The position numbers were made by a program, and so were the translations under genes. Shown here piece after piece: positions 57,623 to 64,000 of a stretch of 64,000 nucleotides of DNA. Position 1 is the stretch's first letter; each line of letters opens with the position of its first letter. Below the pieces are notes generated by a model. That model was not told the origin of the DNA. It did no database searches and worked only from the letters and a program-made list of their open reading frames with translations. The stretch is from Terriglobia bacterium (GTDB lineage: Bacteria > Acidobacteriota > UBA6911), in NCBI GenBank assembly GCA_020072565.1, contig JAIQGI010000024.1, positions 1 to 64,000 on the forward strand, given 5' to 3'.

Positions 57623-58444
57623 CTAAGGTTGGAAGTCCTTCCTGATGCCATTGCGGCAGGCGGCTCTTCCTTCGGCGCGCGTGCGCTCCAGGATGCCGAG
57701 ATTCTGCTGATTTCCCGCGCGCAAGGGGTGGTGCAGATGGTATTGGATGGCCAGATGTCTTACCCAGCGGAAGCGGGCACCGGCCAGGCGCAGTCGGTAT
57801 TCAAGTTCCGTGTCTTCTCCGCCGTAGCCGACAAAGTCCTCGTTGAAACCGTTGATTTCCTCGAGCAGAGACCTCTCCAAAGAGAAATTGCAGCCCAGAA
57901 GGGTGGGTTCTTTATAGTTGATCAGACGGTGCAATGCTCGGTTTTTAAGCAGCATCCCCTCATCCCAGTGGCCGCCGCGGCCGAGCAACACATCGAAGAC
58001 TCTGGCCGGGCTGAAGTGCTCGAGCCTGCCCGCAAGAATGTCCCCAGGCGTCAACCGCCGCGAGATCCCCTCACTCAGATTAACCCGCCGGCCGCAGAGC
58101 ACAGTGCGCAGACCTCGGCGGCGGCAGTGGGCTTCCACGAAATGCGCATGGGGAACGCAGTCGGCATCCGCAAAAATCAAGTACTTTGCAGCAGACTCAC
58201 GCACTGCTTGGTTCAGAATCCTGCTTCTGCGAAATCCTTCATCCGGCTGGGACACGTACCTGATCGTAAAGGAGGCGTTCCGGGCAAAGGCCTCGACGAG
58301 AGTTCGGACCTCCGGCCCCGAACCATCATCAGCAATGAACACCTCATAGCCGCCCGAGGATTGCCGGCAATAGCCCGTCAGCACGAGTTCCAGCGCGCGC
58401 ACTGCGTTGTAGACAGGAATGATTACCGCGATTCCCGAATTCAT
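57623..58444 (-). CDS. Family 2 glycosyltransferase
   Basis: 273 residues from ATG 58444. V-I-I-P-V-Y-N-A-V-R-A-L-E-L-V-L is the GT2 opening. F-I-A-D-D-G-S-G and L-I-F-A-D-A-D-C-V-P are the two acidic motifs that bind the nucleotide sugar and metal. L-L-G-C-N-F-S-L-E-R and F-V-G-Y-G-G-E-D-T-E-L-E-Y-R-L, as in the chondroitin polymerase/GalNAc-type GT-A C-terminal region, hold the acceptor/base residues. The product is likely a surface polysaccharide or glycolipid. It is a single gene with no sugar cluster around it, and no membrane helix. The frame extending upstream of 58444 is not supported by a domain. Confidence 0.8.
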   Translation of the reverse strand: MNSGIAVIIPVYNAVRALELVLTGYCRQSSGGYEVFIADDGSGPEVRTLVEAFARNASFTIRYVSQPDEGFRRSRILNQAVRESAAKYLIFADADCVPHAHFVEAHCRRRGLRTVLCGRRVNLSEGISRRLTPGDILAGRLEHFSPARVFDVLLGRGGHWDEGMLLKNRALHRLINYKEPTLLGCNFSLERSLLEEINGFNEDFVGYGGEDTELEYRLRLAGARFRWVRHLAIQYHLHHPLRAGNQQNLGILERTRAEGRAACRNGIRKDFQP

Positions 58445-58803
58445 GTCACTGCCAGTGGCGCCGGCAGGGATGGCAGCTGAAAAGGACAACGAAGCATGCT
58501 CCTCCTGCAGGAAGGTAAAATCGTCAGAAGCACGTGTGCATTGTACACGCTGCCCGGGAAGGCAAGGATCAAAAACGCAGCAGGAAAACGAGACGGCGGA
58601 GAAGCCCGGCGTGGCCTTTCGACCCGGATCGAATGGGATCACGAAATCCACGAAACCGGTTTCGTGGGCTTCCTGGTTTCTGCCGCTCGCAGCTGATTTC
58701 CCCTCACGCGCCACTGTGCTATGATCACTCACTCCGGGCCCACTCATGAGAGTCCAGGGGCTGTTCAGGCAATCATCAGACTGTTTTTCGGTGCGTTTGA
58801 TCC
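58445..58803. other. Divergent gap with a 20-bp palindrome
   Basis: The region between divergent genes. No coding frame is convincing. CCACGAAACC-GGTTTCGTGG is the main structure, with similar ATCACGAAATCC just before it. Both promoters should lie here, but I cannot locate them. Confidence 0.35.
58648..58667. repeat. Perfect palindrome CCACGAAACCGGTTTCGTGG
   Basis: Twenty bases, fully self-complementary, in the divergent gap before the DUF5924 gene. Fragments such as ACGAAATCCACGAAACC and the CCACGAAACGCACGAAG near 43955 are related, so it may belong to a family of short CACGAAA repeats rather than be an operator. Confidence 0.4.
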
Positions 58804-59910
58804 ATGGAGATCCATCCTCCATCCTCTTTGTCATCAGATGATGCCGCCATCCCGGCGGCATCCCCGGCTTCGGATTCCTCCCTGCTGCAGACGCGGAATC
58901 GACGCGGGTTTCCTGCCTGGATGCAGCGGCTCGGCCCGTTCCTGCGCAGGAATGAAATCCTTTTGTGGTGGCTTCACAGCGCCTGGGCGTTGCTGTTCGG
59001 GATCGGGGTCATGTGGCTGGGGTCCAGGAATTTTGCCTACCTCCGGCTCATCGTCTTTCACATCACTTTCATCTGGCTGACCAGCCTGTTCCTGCCGGTG
59101 CTGTTGAATCGATCGTGGCTTTCCGCCAAATGGCGGGAGCGGGTGCGACTGGCGATCAACTATTTCACGAAGAATTTCTATCAGCAGCTGCTTTTCTTCC
59201 TCCTGCCCATCTACTATGCCAGCACGACCTTTGGATCGCAGAACATGCTGTTCCTCGGGCTGTTGGCGCTTTCGGCTCTGCTCTCGACCATGGACGTCGT
59301 ATACGACCGGTATCTTTCGGTTCGATGGCAACTGACGGCGCTCTTTTTCATGTTCAATCTATTCGCCTCGATCAATGTCATGCTCCCCGTCCTGTGGTCG
59401 ATCAGCAATCACTGGGCTCTCTGGTTCAGCGGAGTTGTGGCGGTGGGCGGCTTTGCCAGCATGCTTCATCGATTGTCGGGGCTGCGCGGACGACCGGCCA
59501 AATTGCTACTGGGCGCAGCGGCGCTCGCGATGCTGGCGATCATCCTGGTCTTTCCACCCCTCATCCCGCCTGCCCCGCTGACCCTCGCGAACGCCCAATT
59601 CGGGAGGTCGATCCGGTCGCGCCAGATCTCCGCTCCACTTGACACAATCCCTTCCAGCCCGGGCAAGATCGTGGCGCTGACGGCAATCAAGGCTCCCATG
59701 GGGCTGGAGGAGAGAGTCCGGCACCGCTGGTATCTCGATGGGAAGGTCATTTTTGCTTCCAATTACTACCCAGTCACGGGTGGACGGAAAGAAGGCTATC
59801 GTATCTACACCCAAATCACCTGGCAGGAAGGTTTCGAGGGACGAGTCTTAATGGTGGATGTCGAAACCCAGGGAGGCCAGTTGATCGGCCGCGCCCGGCT
59901 TAGAAAATGA
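58804..59910 (+). CDS. DUF5924/DUF2914 inner-membrane protein
   Basis: 368 residues. A polar N-terminus of ~50 residues is followed by about eight membrane segments (55-260; for example I-L-L-W-W-L-H-S-A-W-A-L-L-F-G-I-G-V-M-W-L). A soluble C-terminal domain (about 275-368) contains R-H-R-W-Y-L-D-G-K-V-I, then T-W-Q-E-G-F-E-G-R-V-L-M-V-D-V-E-T-Q-G-G-Q-L-I-G-R. That last part is DUF2914, and the membrane part matches DUF5924 proteins. Function is not known. No conserved catalytic residues are obvious. It stands alone between divergent neighbours and before a GH2 gene 118 bp downstream. Confidence 0.65.
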   Translation: MEIHPPSSLSSDDAAIPAASPASDSSLLQTRNRRGFPAWMQRLGPFLRRNEILLWWLHSAWALLFGIGVMWLGSRNFAYLRLIVFHITFIWLTSLFLPVLLNRSWLSAKWRERVRLAINYFTKNFYQQLLFFLLPIYYASTTFGSQNMLFLGLLALSALLSTMDVVYDRYLSVRWQLTALFFMFNLFASINVMLPVLWSISNHWALWFSGVVAVGGFASMLHRLSGLRGRPAKLLLGAAALAMLAIILVFPPLIPPAPLTLANAQFGRSIRSRQISAPLDTIPSSPGKIVALTAIKAPMGLEERVRHRWYLDGKVIFASNYYPVTGGRKEGYRIYTQITWQEGFEGRVLMVDVETQGGQLIGRARLRK

Positions 59911-60028
59911 AACAGCCTGGAGTGCGGAATACGACACCGCCCTTTGCTGCTCAATCGAAGCGGCGCCATGCCGCCGCACTCTCAAGCGCCTTCGGCGCGC
60001 GAGGGAGTTGGCAAAAAGGAGGAGTGAG

Positions 60029-62578
60029 ATGATGGCTCGGTCAGGACTTCGTTTGGGTGCAGCAGTACTGCCGATTCTGGCAATCGGTTCTTATCTCGCC
60101 GGTAATCCTCAAAGCAGACAGGCTCAAGCACCGGCGGCTGGCGCAGCAGCGGCCCCTGCGCGCGAGCGGCTTCTCCTCGACGTCGGCTGGAAGTTCGCCC
60201 TCGGCGATGCTGCGGACATAAAGGGAGACTTCGGCTACGGATCGGGCGAGCTCTTCGCCAAAGCCGGCGAAGCCGCCGGAGCCATTACCCCGAACTTCGA
60301 CGACGGCGCGTGGCGAACCGTCGATCTGCCTCATGACTGGGCGGTAGAGTTGAATTTTGTCAATGTGCGTGACAACAGCGTCAAGGATCATGGGTTCAAA
60401 CCGATCGGCAGGCAGTTCCCCAAGACAACGATCGGATGGTATCGCCGGGCCTTGTTCATACCCAAGACCGATGAAGGACGACGGATTGCCGTCAGATTCG
60501 ACGGTGTCTTCCGCGACTCCATCGTCTGGCTGAACGGCCACTACATCGGCCGCAACCTGAGCGGCTACGGTGAATTCGGATTCGATGTCACCGACTATAT
60601 CCGGTACGGTGAGAGGAATGTACTGGTGGTTCGTGTCGACGCCAGCCAGATGGAAGGGTGGTTTTACGAGGGAGCAGGAATATACCGTCACGTGTGGCTG
60701 CTCAAATATGGCCCGGTGCATATCCCTGAATACGGTGTCTTCGTGCATTCCAAGGTCGACGGAAATTCCGCTCTGGTTACGGCAGAAACAGAAGTCTGGA
60801 ACCAACTGGACACCGATATCACCTTTGATTTGCAGTCCGATCTGCTGGATGCTCAGGGGAAAAGAGTCCATATCTCGACTGCCAAAGCTGTTCATCTTGC
60901 CGGCTGGGAGCGCCGGCGCCTGAAGCAGGAAATCGCGGTGACCAATCCCCAACTCTGGTCGCTCGAAACTCCCCGCCTTTACAGGCTCGCGACCCGGGTG
61001 ATCTCCCAGGGCAGGACCCTCGACAACGTGACGACCTCGTTTGGCATCCGCACCATTCTCTTTGACAAGGACAAGGGCTTCTTCCTCAATGGAAAGCCGG
61101 TCAAGATCCAGGGAGTGTGCGATCATCAGGATCACGCCGGGGTGGGTTCCGCTCTACCGGACCGGTTGCAGTTTTACCGCATCGAGCGCCTCAAAGAAAT
61201 GGGCGACAACGCGTATCGCACCAGTCATAATCCGCCCACCAACGAATTGCTCGATGCCTGCGACCGGCTGGGCATGCTCGTAATGGACGAAAACCGGCTG
61301 ATCGGAAGCAGCCCGGAAATGATGAGCCAGTTCGAAACGCTGATTCTTCGAGATCGGAACCATCCATCCGTAATTCTCTGGTCCATCGGGAACGAGGAAT
61401 CCGGGATCCAAAACACCGATACCGGAAGGAGACTGGCCGAGTCGCTGCTGCGGCGACAAAAGCAGCTGGATCCCACGCGGCTCTCCACTTACGCGGCCAA
61501 CAACGGGGGGCGGTATGAAGGAATCAATAGCGTCATACCGGTACGCGGATTCAATTACTATACGGACTCCATCGATAAATACCGGCAGGACCACCCCGAG
61601 CAGGTCTTGCTGGGCAGTGAGGAGGCAAGCACCGTCTGCACCCGCGGCATTTATGCCAATGACAAGGAACGCGGGTACGTATCCGACTACGACGCGAATG
61701 CGCCTGCGTGGGGATCAAGAACGGAGACGTGGTGGAAGTTTTTTGCGGCGAGAGCCTGGTTAGCCGGCGGCTTCGTGTGGACCGGTTTCGACTATCGCGG
61801 CGAGCCGACGCCCTACAGCTGGCCCTGCATCAACTCGCATTTCGGCATCATGGACATGTGCGGCTTCCCGAAGAACAACTTTTACTATTATCAGGCCTGG
61901 TGGTCGGACAAGGACGTTCTTCATGTCTACCCCCACTGGAACTGGCCGGGAAAGGAAGGGCAGCCGATCGATGTCTGGTGCCAGAGCAATGCGGAAGCGG
62001 TGGAGCTCTTTCTCAACGGCAAAAGCCTGGGGAGGAAGACAATGGAGCCCAACTCCCATCTCGAATGGAAAGTGCCCTATGAGCCGGGGACGCTCGAGGC
62101 GCGAGGAATCCGGCGGGGCCGCAGCCTGACCACAAAGGTCGAAACAACAGGCACGCCGGCAAGCATCCTGCTTACGCCGGACCGGTCCTCCATTCTCGCG
62201 GACGGCGAAGATGTCAGCGTCGCGAATGTCACGGTTCTCGACGCGGGAGGACGGGAGGTTCCGGTCGCAAATAACCTGATCCGATTCGAGCTCGGCGGCA
62301 GCGGGAGGATCCTGGGCGTCGGCAATGGCGACCCCAGCAGTCACGAAGCAGACAAGTTCCTCACCGGCACATGGCAGCGCAGCCTCTTCAACGGCAAATG
62401 CCAGGTCATCGTCCAGTCCACGCGCCAGCCCGGGATCATCCAATTGAAGGCCGTATCCGAGGGCTTGAAAGATGCGACGATTGAAGTCCGGGCAACGGCC
62501 TGCGAGCCCCGCCCCTGGTTGAAGCCGTTCAATCCGGAAATGGGGAACAACCTGGACCGGCGAGCCCCTGTCGAGTGA
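60029..62578 (+). CDS. GH2-family glycoside hydrolase, secreted (second copy type)
   Basis: 849 residues, ATG 60029 with AAGGAGG seven bases upstream. Signal peptide to about 33, then Ala/Pro linker. Jelly roll (50-230), Ig-like (230-340), TIM barrel (340-600) and C-terminal DUF4982/Big-type domains follow. Acid/base Glu456 in S-I-G-N-E-E and nucleophile Glu531 in L-G-S-E-E-A-S. R-T-S-H-N-P-P is conserved. It is a paralogue, not a recent duplicate, of the GH2 at 26370. Substrate may be a beta-galactoside or other beta-sugar. A 33-codon frame and an APC permease follow in overlapping order, so hydrolysis and uptake may be co-expressed. Confidence 0.85.
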   Translation: MMARSGLRLGAAVLPILAIGSYLAGNPQSRQAQAPAAGAAAAPARERLLLDVGWKFALGDAADIKGDFGYGSGELFAKAGEAAGAITPNFDDGAWRTVDLPHDWAVELNFVNVRDNSVKDHGFKPIGRQFPKTTIGWYRRALFIPKTDEGRRIAVRFDGVFRDSIVWLNGHYIGRNLSGYGEFGFDVTDYIRYGERNVLVVRVDASQMEGWFYEGAGIYRHVWLLKYGPVHIPEYGVFVHSKVDGNSALVTAETEVWNQLDTDITFDLQSDLLDAQGKRVHISTAKAVHLAGWERRRLKQEIAVTNPQLWSLETPRLYRLATRVISQGRTLDNVTTSFGIRTILFDKDKGFFLNGKPVKIQGVCDHQDHAGVGSALPDRLQFYRIERLKEMGDNAYRTSHNPPTNELLDACDRLGMLVMDENRLIGSSPEMMSQFETLILRDRNHPSVILWSIGNEESGIQNTDTGRRLAESLLRRQKQLDPTRLSTYAANNGGRYEGINSVIPVRGFNYYTDSIDKYRQDHPEQVLLGSEEASTVCTRGIYANDKERGYVSDYDANAPAWGSRTETWWKFFAARAWLAGGFVWTGFDYRGEPTPYSWPCINSHFGIMDMCGFPKNNFYYYQAWWSDKDVLHVYPHWNWPGKEGQPIDVWCQSNAEAVELFLNGKSLGRKTMEPNSHLEWKVPYEPGTLEARGIRRGRSLTTKVETTGTPASILLTPDRSSILADGEDVSVANVTVLDAGGREVPVANNLIRFELGGSGRILGVGNGDPSSHEADKFLTGTWQRSLFNGKCQVIVQSTRQPGIIQLKAVSEGLKDATIEVRATACEPRPWLKPFNPEMGNNLDRRAPVE

Positions 62579-62676
62579 AAACGATCTTTGATCCGCGCCA
62601 TCCCGCGGTCGGCGCCCAGGCTTTCATCGACGGCATGTGGAGAAGCACGGAATATCAGTTGCGGAGCGGGATCTAA
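62575..62676 (+). CDS. 33-residue frame bridging the GH2 and APC genes
   Basis: GTG overlaps the GH2 stop (GTGA) and the TAA overlaps the permease ATG (TAATG). It reads V-K-T-I-F-D-P-R-H-P-A-V-G-A-Q-A-F-I-D-G-M-W-R-S-T-E-Y-Q-L-R-S-G-I. Such exact double overlap suggests a translated coupling peptide or the very end of a deleted gene whose coupling to the permease survived. I know no matching family. Confidence 0.4.
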   Translation: MKTIFDPRHPAVGAQAFIDGMWRSTEYQLRSGI

Positions 62677-64000
62677 TGAAGGCGGATGTAGCGGTTACCG
62701 TGAAACCGTCGCCAGGACTGGCGCGCCGGCTCGGTCTTTTCGACGCCACCATGATCGTAATGGGCGGCATCGTGGGTTCAGGCATCTTCATGAATCCCTA
62801 CGTGGTCGCACGGCAGGTGCACAGCCCCGCACTGATCCTGGGCGTCTGGGTCATCGGGGGCCTGATTGCGCTCGCCGGTGCCTTCGTCTATGCCGAGCTT
62901 TCGGCGCGGCGGCCGCAGGTGGGCGGGCAGTACGCTTACATCCGCGAGGCCTATCATCCGCTGGCCGCATTCATTTACGGCTGGGCGCTGCTGCTGGTCA
63001 CGCAGACGGGAGGCATGGCTGCGGTTGCGGTCACCTTCGCGCGCTATTATGTCGAACTCACTCATGCCCCACTGCCGGAGTGGCTCATCGCCGCGCTCAC
63101 GCTGGGTGTGCTCACCGCAATCAACTGTCTCGGCGTGAAGGCAGGCAGCACCACCCAGAGCATTCTGATGGTCATGAAAATCCTGGCGATCGCTGCACTG
63201 GTCGCGTGCGGCCTGCTGCTGGCGGGGGAATCCGCGGGGGTGCCCCCCTTCGCGGGGCCCGTGCTTGACCGCCCGGCCTCGTTCGATCTGCTGACCGCCA
63301 TAGGCGCCGCCATGGTGCCGGTCCTGTTCGCCTACGGCGGATGGCAGACTGCCTGTTTTATCGCCGGAGAGGTGCGTGAACCGCGTAAGAATCTTCCGCG
63401 AGGGCTGATCATCGGCGTGACCGGAGTGATCGCGCTTTATCTGGGGGTGAATTTCGTTTGCGTGCGCGTCCTGGGAGCGTCAGGCCTGGCATCAACTGCT
63501 ACCCCTGCCACCGACGTCATGCGGTCGGCGCTTGGCGACACCGGCGCCCGGCTGATAGCGGCGGGAATTGCCGTATCGACCCTTGGATTCCTCAGCCAGA
63601 GTATGCTCACGGCCCCGCGCGTCTATTACGCCATGGCCGAGGACGGTCTTTTCTTCAAGAGCGTCGGCCGGGTCCATCCACGCTCGCGGGTGCCGTCGAT
63701 CGCCATTATTCTGCAGGGCGTGTGCGCCGCGGTCATCGCGTTCTCCGGGCGATACGAGCAGATTCTGAACTATGTGGTTTCGGTCGATTTCATTTTCTTC
63801 GGCTTGAGCGCGACGTGCATCTTTGCCCTGCGTCGCCATGACGCCCGGGGCCACGGCGCCCGTCCATCCGGATACAACATCCCCGGTCACCCGATAACCA
63901 CTCTCTTGTTTGTCGCGGCCAGCTGGCTGGTCGTTATCAACACGGTCTACAAGTATCCGACGAATACGGTCATCGGGCTGGCGATTATGCTCGCAGGCGT
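62676..64000 (+). CDS. APC-family amino acid permease (cut by window end)
   Basis: 441 residues visible, frame still open at the edge. The N-terminal hallmark G-G-I-V-G-S-G-I-F-M-N-P of the APC superfamily is in helix 1, followed by about eleven membrane helices, G-G-Q-Y-A-Y-I-R-E-A-Y-H-P in helix 3, and A-Y-G-G-W-Q-T and A-P-R-V-Y-Y-A-M-A-E-D-G-L-F-F in the second half. It imports an amino acid or related cation-coupled substrate across the inner membrane. ATG at 62676 overlaps the small frame before it; GAGCGGGATCTA is a moderate ribosome site. Few residues are missing at the end. Confidence 0.85.
   Translation, partial: MKADVAVTVKPSPGLARRLGLFDATMIVMGGIVGSGIFMNPYVVARQVHSPALILGVWVIGGLIALAGAFVYAELSARRPQVGGQYAYIREAYHPLAAFIYGWALLLVTQTGGMAAVAVTFARYYVELTHAPLPEWLIAALTLGVLTAINCLGVKAGSTTQSILMVMKILAIAALVACGLLLAGESAGVPPFAGPVLDRPASFDLLTAIGAAMVPVLFAYGGWQTACFIAGEVREPRKNLPRGLIIGVTGVIALYLGVNFVCVRVLGASGLASTATPATDVMRSALGDTGARLIAAGIAVSTLGFLSQSMLTAPRVYYAMAEDGLFFKSVGRVHPRSRVPSIAIILQGVCAAVIAFSGRYEQILNYVVSVDFIFFGLSATCIFALRRHDARGHGARPSGYNIPGHPITTLLFVAASWLVVINTVYKYPTNTVIGLAIMLAG

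Noticed and set aside
1-64000. CRISPR arrays, rRNA operons or replication origin
   Set aside because: No series of short direct repeats with regular spacers, no rRNA signature and no DnaA-box cluster was seen.

Overview
This is a GC-rich bacterial segment, most probably from a soil or sediment Acidobacteriota genome, perhaps a metagenome bin. No rRNA, tRNA or ribosomal protein gene lies in the window, so this rests on gene content. The content is very typical of Acidobacteriota: duplicated-orphan-type (ADOP) MacB/FtsX permeases each preceded by a PadR regulator, an Oar-like TonB receptor with an N-terminal carboxypeptidase-regulatory domain, NHL-repeat and VPS10/BNR beta-propeller proteins, and many secreted glycoside hydrolases.

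Layout. 0-30 kb is an accessory, heavily rearranged stretch. It holds IS3, IS110 and IS91-type elements (one intact IS91 element carrying an extra tyrosine recombinase), a BrnT/BrnA toxin-antitoxin pair, a PLD-like protein, a papain-like protease, an ECF sigma factor with a small membrane partner, a GH127 enzyme, a BNR propeller, an epimerase, a TPR lipoprotein, a PadR-ADOP pair and a GH2 enzyme, with many broken genes between. The stretch is studded with one ~200-bp repeat, here called R1. Six near-identical copies and one diverged copy occur, all in the same orientation, and several sit at the broken end of a gene. The IS91 element has split one R1 copy exactly, which fixes both its ends.

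29-37 kb holds a sugar-porter fragment, a GH38-like mannosidase coupled to a URO-D-family protein, an AlkD-like protein and a C69 dipeptidase. 37-44 kb is the most interesting block: pgsB, pgsC and pgsW homologues (poly-gamma-glutamate type synthesis) followed by a tight four-gene operon of a DUF6305 protein, a TRAP/DctM-like permease, a 55-residue membrane protein and an aspartoacylase-like zinc hydrolase. It reads as a make, move and cleave system for an amide-linked acidic polymer or oligomer. No PgsA/CapA is present. A second repeat family (R2) lies in its gaps and just beyond it.

44-64 kb holds an AT-rich, probably imported methyltransferase, a 5'-truncated NHL gene, the TonB receptor, a second PadR gene with a decayed ADOP gene, and a three-gene two-component operon (MEDS/GAF/PAS kinase, Rcp1-like regulator, REC-kinase hybrid). 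Then follow alanine racemase, a family 2 glycosyltransferase, a DUF5924/DUF2914 membrane protein, a second GH2 enzyme and an APC permease cut by the window end.

Overall the genes suggest an aerobic or facultative polysaccharide degrader. GH127, two GH2 and GH38-like enzymes would work in the periplasm or outside the cell, the TonB receptor at the outer membrane, and sugar and amino-acid permeases at the inner membrane.
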